In this document: positions 28,401-43,400 of the stretch, one piece after another
Numbering within the stretch: position 1 is the first letter of the stretch
Layout of the letters: each line of letters begins with the position of its first letter
Source: Larus michahellis
Taxonomy: Eukaryota > Chordata > Aves > Charadriiformes > Laridae
Assembly (NCBI RefSeq): GCF_964199755.1
Contig: NC_133898.1
Coordinates: 32,429,985-32,493,984, forward strand
DNA: 64,000 nucleotides
Direction of reading: 5' to 3'
The notes under the pieces: generated by a model
The model's input: only the letters and a program-made list of their open reading frames with translations
What the model was told of the DNA's origin: nothing
Database searches by the model: none
Program-made: the position numbers and the translations under genes

Positions 28401-31400
28401 GGTAGTTCGTTCATTTCACTGTTGTTGAGTATAGATGCAGAAACATTTAGCTGAAAATGCAGCACTCGCTCGGTATAATCATACCTTTCCCTGTGTAACT
28501 GCATTTGTTTTTGTAGCATGCCCTGAGAATTGGCATGACTGCTAATTTATGATTTGTCCCTGTAATTATTTCTAGGCACATTTTTCTTTGTGTCGTTAAA
28601 TATATGCTGGTATCTAAACAACAATTTTATTTCTTTTCCCTAATTGAAACAAAGAAGTTTGATGATGAAAGCTTTGAAAAACACTTTTGTAGTAAAGAAA
28701 TATAGCCTTTTCAAAAGGAGATATCACCAGCCAGAAGGAAGGGAATATATTAGAACAACGAAATTGCAAGATTTAGGACATAATTCTGTTTAAAGTTTCT
28801 TCATGATAAAGCTAGGTCACTGTAATTACGAATGATAAATTGTACTGAGAAATACTGACCACTGTTCCAATACTAAAATCAGGAATCTTAATCTTCATTT
28901 CTGAATCTGCCTTTTATATGATTGGGCATTTCATTACTCATCTTTGTACATAACTTCTGCTTCTATAGAAGAGGAATAAGATTTTTTCATTACAGTAAGT
29001 GTTGTGAGACCTCACTACGTTTGTGAGATAAGCATTTGTACGGCATGTGTGAGCTATTACTACTAAACTGCCTTTGAAACACTAGTGAAAATGTCAGACT
29101 GACTCCATTAGTTTTCTGTTTCGGATGTTGCTGTCTGGGGAGCATTTAAGAGTGTAAGGAAGAAAGAACCTACCTTATTAGAGAAGATGTACCTGCTGTG
29201 TGAAACTGCTCTGAGCTTTAGAAGTCTCAAAATATTAGATTTTTTTTTTTCCCCACTAAATCTGAATAGAAAGGAAAACAACTTTATAGGGCATTTCTTC
29301 TAAATTTCCCTAATAGATTTATTATACACATTATGTACTAAAGGTCAGTAGTGGCTTGGTTCCCATGGTGAAGTATTAGGAGAGCTCCTGGAGGTTACAG
29401 TTTATGTTCTGCCTCTTGCTAAGGAGGCTCAGCTGAGAATATTGTGGGGGAAGCAGACTTCTTCCTGGAGACTTCTTTTGGATTTTGTTTGGTGAATGTT
29501 GTCATTAGCAGTTCTGGGCTCTGGGAGCCTAATGAACTTCTTGGAGCATTCCTGGCTCCAGACAACGTGCAGCCTGCAGTCCTGGCTTTTGGATGATGTG
29601 TTGTAGTTTGGGATTAGGACGTTTAGTAGAAATTTTCATACAGCAAATTATAGCAGCCATACTGAAGACACTGGAATTCTACTTTATTCGTGTATTAAAT
29701 GTTGCTGGCTTAGGTTGGTTCACGTGAGCTCTTCATCTCCTGTACCAGCTACATACTCATTGGGGACTGGTGTGGTGTGGAAAGCTGTTAAATATGAAGG
29801 GAGGGGAAATGCATGAGGTCAGCAATAGGTTGAGTGGTTATAGAGGATTGGAAGCGTATATTAGATAATTCTATTCCCTTCCTCCACCACTTTACTCTTT
29901 GCAGTTCGGGTGGGCTTCAGGAGAGATAGGAACACGACTTGGAAGTTACTTAAAGGACTTAGGTAGGACATGATAAAGATGAACAGTGTATTTATGCGGG
30001 CACCTTTGCCAGAATAGAGACAATGAGGATGATACGAAAAAGGAGTAGATTCAAGTTGCTGACAAAAGTTATACAGTGTCTCTAAGAACTGTACAATTAT
30101 GGTTGGTCTAGACAGTTAAAAATGATTGACTCCGTGTGTCGGCTGGCATGCTGCTATGTGCTGGAGACCTCCTGGTGGCTGTTTACAAAATAGATTCCCC
30201 AGACAAACACTCCTTAATATCTAACTGGTCATATGCTGTTTCTTTTAATACACGGACTCAAAGTAGAAAGAAGTGACATATTATAGAAGGAGCAATCTAC
30301 CTAGATGTGTTAGAAGTCCTTAAAAGATGATAGAAAAGAATATCAAATATTCAGTTTTCTAAACAGCTTCACAGCAATAAAACGTATTTCCAAAATCATC
30401 ATCCTTATTTAAACCCCCCCCACAGTGATAGTATCTTTAGAATTATTTCAATGTGCCTACAACAGAAAGACACAAATATTTATACAGTTGTTTTAAGTTC
30501 AAAAGAATGGCCCTATATTTGCTTTAGTGTAAATGAAGACAGTGTTTCTCCCTGTTTTGATTTTTCTGAGGTAGTTTTAATTGAATTAATATTGCCTGCT
30601 AGCCAGTTACCTTTATTCTTTAGCTTTTTCTTATTTTCAGTTATTAACACTCTTCTCTTTTGATCTGCTTGTTTTTATACACCAGTGAAACAAGACTGAA
30701 CAGTGAATACTGTGTACGGAGGTTGCACTGGATTAGCTACATGGGATGACAGTACAGAAGCTGATTTTTATAGCACTGAGTTCACTCTTAGAACTTGTCT
30801 AATAGCACTACTGAAAGCAAAAAAGCTTTTGTTTATAAACTATGCCCTAGGCTGTGTGGTATTCCTACTCCAACTGACTGAAGAAAGCACCCAATTTTCT
30901 CATACCCAATCAGATCCTTAGATTTTGTCTGCTCTGAATCACAGGCATAGAACCGCTCTCTATTTTAACTATACTAACCGCATTTAAAGTCCAGACTGTA
31001 AATTACCCTATATACCCCTATAATCGATGAAAGTTTTGCTAGTGAAGTCACTACAGGACTGGTATTTGTATTTAATATCTGTATTTCCACTGACAATAAA
31101 GCTTTTATGGGAATTAAAATTTCACTGATAATTAGAAGTAGATTAATTAATTTGGATAAACAAAAACCTGACATTCTACCTACACCATTAACTTTCTTAA
31201 AGATAATTTTTAAACAACGCCAACTCAGGAAAAGTCTTTTCTTGCCCTTTTCCCCATCAAATTCCACATAATGAAATGATTTATTTTGGTGAGCATGGCA
31301 GGATAAACTTTTGAACTTCTGGATACTTTTGTGTACGATATTCAGCCATCATAGTTTATTAGAACTGGGATTTGTCTGTTTTAAGCGATCTCTTGTCCTC

Positions 31401-34400
31401 TTGACTATAAAACTGGGATGAAATAGAAACCTTGAGAGAATCTTGCTGCCAGTCTGACTGAACTGACAGTAGCAAGAGTTGTTTTGATAACTGTGATTGC
31501 TTCTGTCAAAAACTGTGTAAACCAAACTAACCTATCTTGCGTGTTGCATGTTTAGACTATATCCTAAATATATTCACCTTTATTGATAAAAGGGCGGGGG
31601 AGTTTTGCTGGGCTTTATTTGTCCACATGGTAACAAAAGCAGCTAGTAATTCAGTACAAAACAGTTCTAGGGAACATGCCTCAAGTAAGGATTGCATACA
31701 ATACATGTTTCTGATTGTACTTCACCTGATGATATTTGAGTCCCTCTTCTAAAAATGTATCTTTTTAATGGCTAATGCTGCCTCTTCATACATTCTGAGC
31801 ACCCTGCTTTCAGAGGGAGTTGCCCTAGTGTTGGCTGAGCCAGAAATCATAAGTAAATCAAGAAAAAATCTGGACTTAGGGTTGGGGATTTTTTTGTGTG
31901 TGTGGTGTTTTGTTTTTTTTTTAAAAGCAATTGTATCTTGATTGATTCCATTTACAGCTGTCCTCTATATGAGTGAGCTGCAATCAGGGGTTTCTTTCAA
32001 GATGTTTTTCTTCAATTTCATTCCATTTCTTTCTAAAAAGGGGAGGCACTAGTTCAGGCTTATGTAGAGATGAACCTGAGAGTGCTCCAACTGGCACTTT
32101 TAAGCTGAGGGGATTCAGGATTTTCAGAAGAGAAACTGAAAGAGGCTGAAACCCAGCCTTATGCATAGGTCAGATCAAATCTTTTTAAAATGTGTCTTGA
32201 CTGAAACATAGTGAGAAACTAGTGGTAGCTTGTTCTATGTTAAAAATGTCATTGATGGTTGTTGTATTCTACTTCTTAAGAGGGGGGCGGGGAAGAGAGA
32301 GCTGTTGAGGGAATAAATCCAAAGCGTTATTTCTCGATCAGTTGGGTATGCATCCAGAAGGAATGTATTACCAGCTTACTCCTATGTAAGTCAAACTTTG
32401 TTTTATTTTCATTATTTTTACCACAAGTCTCACTGACAGTTACAGGAGCTGCTAGCTAAAACTTCGGTAACTAAAAGTCTGGGCTATTTTCCTCATGTAT
32501 AAGACATCACTGAGCTGTGAGCTCCTTATTGTCTATGAGAACTGAAAATCAGAAAAATGGAGCTTTTCCCCAGGCTGAAAGCCTGCCGTGTAACTTTGTT
32601 GACTGCTTTTTGCTTATAGCAAGAGTTAAGCCAAGAGCATTTCAAGTTATTTGTTGTCTTGACTTACTGGCTAATCCAAGAGGAGAATCCATTCAGGGGA
32701 AAAAGATGTATTGAGCTCTGAGCAAAATAACTACCTTTACATGCTTTTTTTTTTTATTATTTTTTTTTGTCTTGAAAAAAACTCTTTTCAGTTGTAATGG
32801 ATGTCTGTTATGCCTTTTAGCCTTTGTACAGCTTTTGAATAAATTAAAAGGAAAAAGCTTCTGTACTGGATTTATCAATAACAATTTCTCACAGTTCTGT
32901 GTTTAAAAAAAAGTTTCAAGATGTATCATAGCTTCTGATTGATTGTCAGGTTTGTTCTTTAGCTCTAATCTTCTGCACAAATATTAACAATATAAATCTT
33001 TAATGTTCTTTTTTTTCTGCACTGATATAATTACTTCGTTACTGAAATATAAGCTTTTAGCTCAGACTGGTGAGGGATGCTTATTGGAAATCACTGTATT
33101 GAACGAGGACAGTATGTGTGAGATTATATTTTTTTTATTACAGCAGCACCTAGAGGCTTCATCTGAAATTATATTTCCTCTGCTAGACACTGTATGAACA
33201 CACAGTGAGAGACAGCACCTGCTCTACTTACCCTCCCACAAAAAAAAAAAACCCAAACAAATAAACCACCAACGCCCAAACATGCCACACATGCTCAAAT
33301 TAAAATAAGCTCAAAATAAACACATTTTGATGGTGCATATAAAGAAAAGTAAGATCTTGGAGACGACAACATCTTGTTTGTAAGAAACACAGAGCCTTTA
33401 TCTGAGAAGTATATTTTCTAGTCAGTCAAAGAGGCAATGCCCAAAGCTGGTTCAGCTGCAAAGTCTTTCAGGCAGGGTTTCTGACTGGCTTACCATTTCC
33501 TAATTTCAAGGGCTTGTAAGGTTGCTCTCCCATACGTAGGACCCTCCCGCGAACTTTTCATTTTGGTGACAATGATTTAGTTAACTATTTTTAAGAAAGG
33601 TGATGTTCATGCAAAAAACATCTTTCCCTGATTTTAGGATTTGAGTAAGAACTTTCTTCAATTATTGATTGAGCTGGCTGGCAGGCAGCGACGGTTTTAT
33701 GGTGACTATCAAGCTGAGAAATGGGACAGATGTGGAAATAATGTTTCACTAGAACTTTTGTCTCTATTAGAGTAATTCATAAAAATTGTCTTAAGACATC
33801 GGGGAATGAATATGGAGATTAAGGACAACTGGTTCCAAAAATTTCTTACAGAGGGGAACTAAAATTTATCTTTAACTTGTGGCAAGAGCTATGGAATTTA
33901 ATTTACGGGTGTGACTGAAGGATGACGTTCAAGTTTGTAATGTAGTTGTGGGAGTAGCATTGTTGGGTATTATGGCTGTGCATGTGTGCACATGCAGAGC
34001 ACCTGAGCTATGAACTTCCTGGTTGGTGCAGGATGTCCCCCAGTCAGTCATCTGCACAGATGAGATGACAGACTGATTTGAAACAACAAACCTAGTTGAG
34101 CAATGGGATTGACTGAACTGGTGGCCTTCATAACAGCATTTGGCTACCTGATGGAGGAACTCTCCAAGTGGGAACCTCAGGCTGTCCTGGAGATCCCACA
34201 AGCAGCTCCTGCTGTGCTTGTGCTGATTTGAACTTTTCCATGTGTCGATTAAGAACCTGGCAACATCATAGAGACTCTCCAGGTAGTTCCTGTGGTTGGG
34301 GTAATGAAAGAAATTACCTGTCAAAGTAACTTTCATTTACATAATTGGAAAGAAAAACAGAAACTTAGTCATGTTATGTGGACAGAATCATTGCTGTTCA

Positions 34401-37400
34401 ACCAGATACAGTAAGTGTTCTAATTCCGAAATTCATTTTCATTACCTGGATTTGGTTTTCCAGTTTTATATTGCCTTGAATTGAAAAACCTGGAATAATA
34501 AACATTTAAACACCAGTAAAAAGTCATGTTCATGTTCTGTAGGGTAATAAAGACTAGGCAGTATTACTGGCCATTAAGCTTTGTGCTGAGAACGGATCTG
34601 CCAGATCCTCAGCTACGGTCACATACATTCAACAGGGCTATACCTATTTTATTGAGAGTCCTCCAATAAACAATTACCTTGTTCACCTTTACCAACCATT
34701 TAACAAATTCATTAGTTAATTGATGACATTCACACATTTCCTCAAAAGCAGCTCTCTACCAAATTTGCCGCTGTCTTGATTATTCATGAATAATATTGAT
34801 TAAAAGTACTTGGATAAAAGCAGGAATGAAAAAAGCCCTAAGGCAATTTTACTGTTTTACCTAGTTAACCTAGCATCAGTTCAGTGTTAATTTTTCATTC
34901 AGTTCTTTTGCAATTAGCAGCAATGTGCTTTTACTTATTCAAAAATTATGTTCCAGATAGATGTGAAGAACACTTGATTTTTTTTCTTTTTTAGTCTGAT
35001 TTAATAAGTTTGGAGTATACAAGATATGATTAAGAATTTGTAAAGCAGCAATTAAATTTCAACAAGACTATGTAAAATGCAGCATAAACAGAAAATTAAC
35101 TATGTGAAGATCTATTACATAATTTTAAGCATTCTTTTAAAATTTACACAGAAAAAACCTTACTCTTGAATAATTGGTGTAAGTTGAGTGCCAAGGTCTT
35201 CACAGTGAAACCATTTTTCAAAGAGGACATTAGTTGACTCTCCAACATAGTATCTGACAAAGTAAAAACATTAGTCAATCCTTTTATTAACTAACTGATC
35301 AGGCAGTTTCAGTCTTTTCAAGAAAACAGCTACATGACGTATATAACAGCATGTTAATTCTCAATCCTGGTGTACTTTATTCTGAAGAAGGGTTATTTAG
35401 GGAAGCTTTCTGTTTCCCTGATTAGCTGACTGGTGGGTGGGGTGCTCAAACTTCTATCAAGGGCCTTATAGTTTTGTTGCTCAACTAGAGATAAGTCACC
35501 GAATTCCTTTAGCAAACTTTCCAGATTTAATCCTAGAAACTGATTGGTGCCTTGGGACCAATAGCTCTCACTTTGGATGTAGTTACTGCAGAAATAACTG
35601 TCCCCAAACACCATTTCCAGTAACTGCTTCCATGCAGCTATGAGAAAAATGCTCATATTTAAGAGAGCTGGCTTGAGTCTTGCCCATGCATGGACTGATC
35701 AAAATAAAAGGTGATTTATGGACTTATAGAATCATGTTTGCAAAAACAAAAAAACCCCAATGGTTTTCAGCTGCATAAATTTGGGAAGTGTTGTTTAGCT
35801 CACTCTTCTGAAGAGAAACTTCGTTCTTCCCTTGCGTTATTTTATGGCATAACAAATAAATAAATAAATTGTGCTGAGATCAATAGCTTAAAGTTGCTGT
35901 AATCTATGGAATGGCAAATACAGAATTTACCTACAGATTTAAAAAAGGCTGCATGGTATGTCAAGGGAGTGATGCTGCAGTACAGTCACTCGTATTGCGA
36001 CTGATTCTAAGTAGGTCTTACGTGTCCTTTGTGTTACCATCACTGGAACGTATGTTTGAAGGGGGAAACAAGTCTTATACGATTATACTGTGCATGTAAG
36101 TGTATTTGTGTATTCACGTCTGTCTTATGTATCTATACAAATATTGTCTGGAAACGTTCTAAGAGCCTCCCCAGTTCCTCAAATTTTGGAAAAACAGGGT
36201 ATTTGGAAGAGAGTAACGTTATTAATGCCTCCAATATGGAAAAAGCTGTGCTATGAGCATAAGTTTTGAACACAGAGAATCTACAGAAAAGAGAGTTGTT
36301 ACAAATGTCTTAGTTGGGAAAAGGCTTTGCACCTGGGAAGGACTTTGCACCTTACTAGGTGTTAAAGAACCCAACCACACAACTAACATCAAACTTAGTT
36401 GTTTCTGTACTTGTTTGCCATAGGATTAAGATTAGCTAGTGCATTTTTCTTACAGCACAAAGCATGTAATCATTACTTAGGTTGAAACACCAGGGCAGGC
36501 TACTTATTCTTCACTTGTACAATAATCAGCATGCTGGGGGCTCTGATTTATGACTGAGGCTTGTAGGCATAATAAATAATGGAACAGTAATGTAATATTA
36601 GACCTTGAGTCAGCATACTTCAAAGTTTATTATGACTTCCTCTTGTACAGTCTTTGCTGCAGGTGGCTGGGAGTGAAAAAAGTTTGAAAAGACCAGAGAT
36701 TCTGTTTGTAAATCCCCATCTCTCCCAGGAGCACACAGAGAGACGATGCGATTTCAAAAAAGTATGACATGATTGTTCACTTCCAAAACTTCAGGTGTCT
36801 TTGTTCATCATGTCAGTGTGAAAACAAGGGCACTAAAAACCTCTAAGTGATTTATTTTCAGGCACCTGATTAGGTATTTTCAATTAAGAGGGTCCTTTGT
36901 TAATTCAGTTATTTTTTCCACCTGCAAACCATATGGTAGCTTTTAGTTTAATTTCTTCACAAGAGCATGACTATATTGGAGTGCAAATCCCTAGATCTAC
37001 CTGGGATTCCTAAAAAGGCATTCAGCAACTCTCTAACTCACAGACCTCATGCACAAGATATAGGTTATTTTACTTAAAGTTACCCACAGCTACGTATGTT
37101 TCTTCATTACTAATAAACATTGTTAACTGAATCACTGGCCAACTGTTTCTAGCTCAAAATATCTTTTTAATAATGTAAATGCTTGTGATCCACAGACCTG
37201 CTATGACAGGAAAAAAAGGGACAAGTGCATAGATAAGCAATGTTTTAAAAGAACTGGATTTGTCTTTAGCTTGGAATCCAATCAGGTGGTTTTTTTGAAT
37301 CATCCCTTTCTTAGTTTCTTATTTCTCTCTTTACTTTTTTTGTTTGAATGAAAAGGCATATCTCTCTAGCTCTCCATATTCGCAATCTTCCTGCTGTGAC

Positions 37401-40400
37401 ACTGCCCACGCAACAATCAAAAGTGTAGGCAAAAGGACAAACCCAGCACATTACAGATATTACTGCAGTTTTAAATCTTTATAAATCACATGAATAGCTG
37501 TAAACTCATTGGTCAGTCATATCTGGTTAATATCAAAACAGCTTTTTTAACCTGGCTAAAGTTACTGATGTGACTTGACTTCTCAGACTTATGACTCCTG
37601 TATGACCACAGGACACAGCTTAGTCCTGCTTCCATTAGAATACAAAGGTAAACCTCTCATTTCTTTGAGGACGTTGTTCTCATAAGGCAATAAAAACCGG
37701 GCAGAAGTGTGTACAATGTAGAGGGGTTAGTGCTAAGAAAATTGACTTTTGTTTCCAGCTTCCCACACACTTACTAAGAAAGCCTCTTCATCTTTTAGCT
37801 TTTAGTGCTTACAAAGGAATTCATGTTCTGCTTGCCAGAATTGATAAAAAAAAAAAAATATCTTTTTTGATTCATGTTGTTACAGAGCTCTGAGATTTTT
37901 AAAACTTAAGGTGACTGTAGTAGACAAAACGTAAGTAGATAGCTATAACCACAACATGCATTTAAGACATTTCAACATGTTCCTGGTCTAAATCAAATGC
38001 TAAATGAGATCTCTGTTTATATGTGTATAGATGTGTGGATAAAATTACTAAAAAATTGCCAGGGTGAGTCTGATATATTATCAGGAAAGTAAAGTACAGT
38101 ATTGTATGGACATGAGGAATTAGTTTATATTATGAATCCTAACAAATTAGCCAATGGTTTATACTTCACCTGAGCCCATCAGTCTCTGTCTTTGATCTTT
38201 CCCTCTCAATCACAAGACCCACAGTGTTTGCGTATCTCTGAGGAGAATGAGGTATCCTAGCAGGTAGGAGGAACATCTGTTCAAAGAAATGGGAAAGCAT
38301 CAGTTTCAGGAAGTCTTTGTTCTTTGTGCTGTCCTTCCCTTCTGCCCCCCAACCTGCAAAATCCTTGGCTCCTTGCACCATTTTCCCCCTACTCTTTGTT
38401 GATCCTGTGTTGCTCCTTTGCAGCTGCACCCACTTTGGTACCAACAGCCCAGCAGATGCTGTATCTTGCTTTCTCAGTGAATGATGACTCTGCAATCAGC
38501 ACTGCTTTTATGACAGTCAGGTGCTCTGCTCCTGGTTTGATCATCATTGCTAAGCACAACTGAAATGAAAATCTAACCGGTTCCTCATCTGGAATTTATA
38601 AATTTACTACAATTTCTGAATAGCAGAAATGAAAATAAAAAGCGATATTTTCCTGGTCAGCTCAAGGAAATATCTAAACTAACCAACCACATGTATCCCT
38701 ACAACACAGTGAGCACCTGTGGTTGCATGATGAGGAGTGTTATTCTCTCCAGAAATAATTAACAGGTATGAGGGACTACTTACTCATGCAAGTGACAAAG
38801 TGAATAGGCAACATTTAGTTGGGAGAAGTCTATTACTGAAGTTTGAGAATAAACCTTTTCCCAGCAGCTATCTGACTATGTGGGAAGGTGGTAAGCCTGT
38901 ACTGTTCTTCAGCGCTACAGATTTCTTGGCTAAGTTTGGGCAAGTCATTACAATTTCTCTGTCTGCAAAGCAGAGCTAATGACAGTGCCTCACCAGGGCT
39001 AGTGTCAGTCTTCCCACTAAGGCTATTGTGTGCTCCTTTTCATTAATGCTTCTGGTACATGCCAAGATCTCAGCTGGATGTACTTCTCCAATGTGAAGTA
39101 TATTACCAGAATCTCACTGTCCGTAGGTTTGAAAACGTAGATCTGTTTCTTTATTGAAAATGTTGTAATACTTTTAATGACATCAAGCTGTCGGGTGTAA
39201 TACCTGTCTTCCATTTTAAAGGCTGGCCCCACTAGATCGAATAATCCTTTCAAAGACTGAGTGCAGTTCAAGCTTGTGACAATAACAATGAGTGGCAGTT
39301 GTAGCACATCTAATAACTTGTAATAACACCAAGTAAAACACCGAGCCACGCTCTCATTAAGAGCACTGCAGTCTACGCTTTAGCAAGTCCACTACTATAA
39401 GGAAAAACAACTGAGGGTAGCTGGATACACTCTTCTCAGCTGTTCTCATATTGTGATGGTTGCGAAGGCCAGCTGTGAGGACTAAAGAAGGTGGCTGAAA
39501 ATAACTGAATTTCTTAACTTTCTAAGTTGTGGGCAGTTCGCTTAATGGTGTGGGTGGCTGGTACGTACCTGACGGTGTGTAAATAAAATACTGATCCACT
39601 TGAATTCACATGGCAGATTCCACGCCATGCAGGCGAATAAGAACTCCTTTCAGTGTATTCCTGACTATCTGAATGGGTATCCCAAATGCGCACAGAGATT
39701 TTTATTTGTTATTGAAATTATGAAATGTTGAAGACAGGATATCATAGTTTGCTGTTAATTACATGGAATTTACTATCCTGCATTCAAGATTTTTTTTTTT
39801 CCTGATGCCGTGTTTTGCAGTAGGGATAAACTGACTTTAAAATACTTCATAAAATATTCATTTAACATACCTATGTACAACAATAACAGAAAAACAACCC
39901 TGATTTACCTCCCCTTCTCGGATGACAACATCTTTATGTTTCCCATTTTCAATTATCTTCAAACACATATCTCCTTTAACCTGGTAAAAAAGCTGAAGGA
40001 ATAGGAAAATAACATTAAGGCAACTACTCCAAAACATTCTGTACTTCATATTTTGTATATAAAGGACACATGTACAAATACATTCAATCTATAATTGCAA
40101 ATATTTCCAGATTTTTTCTAACAATAACAGACTTACAACCTTTGCTGCTTCTGAAAATGTTACTAAATATGTATTATTTCCATTACGTTACATACATTTG
40201 ACAATCTATCTGAGAGGTCTGTAACTGCTTATAGAGCTATGCTGTGAACCCAGTGGAATTCCATCACGCTGTCTTTACTCCTGGGAATTACTCTTTGTAG
40301 GGCTGGGATGTTACAGTTCAGACATACATTGATTAGACTGCATACGAACAATCTTCATTTCAGATGTATCAGGGTCTTCACTATTACATTCAGTCAAATT

Positions 40401-43400
40401 AAATGTCAGTTTTCCAAATAAGCTCGGACAGGTTTTTGTGTGTTTTCTCATTTTTTAATGGAGATTTCTCATATGGGAATAATTGCCCATTTGGAAGCTG
40501 CTCTGCTTTATTTCTGTGGATACCCTTGAAGCTGAGAACAGCTGCTCCTCTTCCTACTGCGTATGTAAAAAGGATTACATTTGAAGCATGTATAAGGATA
40601 GAACCACTGAACCCATAATTCTGTCTTCAGTGACCTTTCCACAGCTCTGTTTCCAGGGTAGCTTTGTGGGGGCTCTGAGGTGCCCAGACCTAGCCTCATG
40701 GTTCATGGCAGGACTGTGCTATGATCTGTAAGCAGATCTCTCTTTGACCTGGAATAATGGGCACATTTTTTCTCGTTTTATATAATACAGGGCAATAATA
40801 CTTCAAAAAGTCAACCTTGATTTTCTGCCACTCTCTACCAGGCTTCTATAGGCTTTCCATGTTCTGTTTGGCATATCTAGAAACCAAACGGATTAATTAA
40901 CATAATTGCTACTGCAACTGAAATTGTATGAAACCTGATCAAAAGCTAGAACTATAATGAAAATTATTTTATTTATAGTAATTCACTACAATTTTAGCAA
41001 AATGGAAAATAAATAGGGGAAAGAAGAAACCACCGATGTATACAAAAAACCGCTGAACTAGATCTTTTCCAACATTAGAAAAGCTTAATCAGTTTTTTGA
41101 ATTAGGATTGTTTTCAGGACAGTTTTGAAATATTAATACACACCCCTGAGAATTCAAGGAATACCTCTATGAACATAAGAAAGAATAAATATGCTGCCAA
41201 GGGAATGAAATGTTAGAGAGAACTGAAGATGCACCGGCAGCTGAGAGCTGAGATGTGCTCTCAAGCTGAGGGCTCTTACACGAGTGAAAAGTTCACCTTG
41301 TGCCGGGGACATCACTGTGGATAAATGATAACTCTTGTCTAGATGGCCACGGTGTCGGGCTACTTATCCTTCTTGCACTCCATTTCCCCGTGTTCTTTTC
41401 CTGTCATTTTCTTTGGTGTTACTGAATGACCGTATAAAATGCTATCGTAGCCCTCATTACAGAGCACACTGGGCAAGGCTAACTGCGCATTGTACAACAT
41501 AAAGTGATCTGAGTGGGGAAATGACGTCTCCTTCACTTCAAAAAAAGACTCATCAAACACCATAAGACCCTGATGGATTATCACACAGGCCATTGGTAAT
41601 ATGGCACTGGTAATGCTGAAAGATCCTTTTTGAAACATCAAGTTTGGAGTGTTGTCTTCCCTATAACTACCGAGGGAGCTATTACTGAACACAGGTACAG
41701 AACACGTAGGAGAGGAAAAGGATAACAGAGACAGAGGCTTATTCTGCTTGTGACTATGAATCACAAGGCTAAGCAACTTTCTGGTAATGAGAGACTGGGG
41801 AGGGGAAGGGGCCCTTCCAGTTCAGTAGCTGAGCATCACTGTTATAAGGACAGATTCTGAACACTGACTTGTTTTGCAGTGGGAAAGGAGGAATGAGGTG
41901 GGCTACGCATTGTCAATAAAAGTGTTTTTCTGACTGAATTTAAATAGTACCTTTCACTATAAATTATGGGCTATTCTTCAAAACTCTTTTTTGAAAAATG
42001 TCTGAATGCGTCAGTCATCCATAAATCATCTGATGTAACTGTGATTAATACAAGTCGTGGTAATTATTGATTCGACTGCTGTGCTTATATTATACCCTGA
42101 ACCTTTATCAAGAAAACTGTCAACTGTTTTCTCAGTGAGTTACGGTCCATGCCTATTTCACAGGACAGTTTGGCAATGCAGGGTTGTACTGTCTTTTTGC
42201 TAGAATGTTATTTTTATTAAATGCTGACTGAGCTTCGCATTGTGGGCAAATCTAACCTCTTCCTAAGTATCTCCTGGAAATATCAAGGCCTGAGTAAGGA
42301 AGTACTGGTGTGTGTGTAGGGGTGCGCCCACACACATGTGTATACATATGTACATAAATATGTATGCATATATACAGAGCATGCCAGTAGAGTTCATGCC
42401 ACCTGAAAATATAAACTTTCCTAGTTGTTCTGTCTTTACTGGGATAATCTGGTACCCATTCTCCACACTAGTACCGAAAACTGAGGAATGTATAACATTT
42501 TCGCTCTATTAGCATCTTATTAATGACAGGGTCTCTTTGTTATGTGTAAAATATATATATATGTATCTTTGCAAAAAAAGCCTACATTTTACATTGCTAC
42601 TGCATAATGGGTCAAAATCGGACATGGAGATTTGTCTTTGTGGGTGAAGAATGTGGCTCAAGGAAGAAACAAAGGTTGTTGACTATTCTTTTTGTCCCTT
42701 TTATTACTACATATGCTTATTTGGGTTTTTTTTGTTTTATTATTTTTATCCCTCCTCTTTTCTCCCTTTCACTTTTCCAGACTTTTGCCTTTCATTTAGC
42801 TTTTCTGCTTAGTATGTTGCATCTTCTTGTTACGATTACACTAAAAACACCTCTCCTTATTAATTCTCACCTTACCTCTAGAAGCGGAGCCACATAGAAG
42901 TCATTCTTTATGCTAAGCATAACATTTTTTTCATAACATTGCTCACTGTGATCATTAAAACTGCAGTTATACCTATGAAAATAAAATGAAAGCCCCTTAA
43001 TATTGAGAGTTTATTTTTTGACTCATTTAGTTTTCTGTAAATTCTCTTTACTGTAGGAGAATTACATCCTCCTTCCTTAGTCTGCTTCACCCTTCTTGAT
43101 CATGCTTCAAACCTGATAACGTTAACCTGCAGTGAAAGGCAGCATGACCAATGCTAAATCATTGTCAAGTCTGTAAAAGGGTATTTCACTCAATTATGTA
43201 GACTCATAAAATAAATTATGCAGGTGTTTCTGGAGAAAACAGGTCAAGATACAGAGAGGTGGGAGTTCACTGTTCCCTTCAGTGGGAGCATCACCGAAAC
43301 TATCTGTCTTGGTAGGAATTCATTTCAACAGGGTAGTAGAAACTGTGGATACAACCTTAAAAAGAGCACTATCATCCTCACCATATTCATGTGGTGAGAA

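Noticed and set aside
38166-38495. 109-codon minus-strand frame as a single gene
   Set aside because: Only its last 36 codons are HAAO exon 4; the rest is intron read-through beyond the acceptor.
39858-40049. 63-codon minus-strand frame as a small gene
   Set aside because: It is HAAO exon 3 plus flanking intron sequence on both sides.
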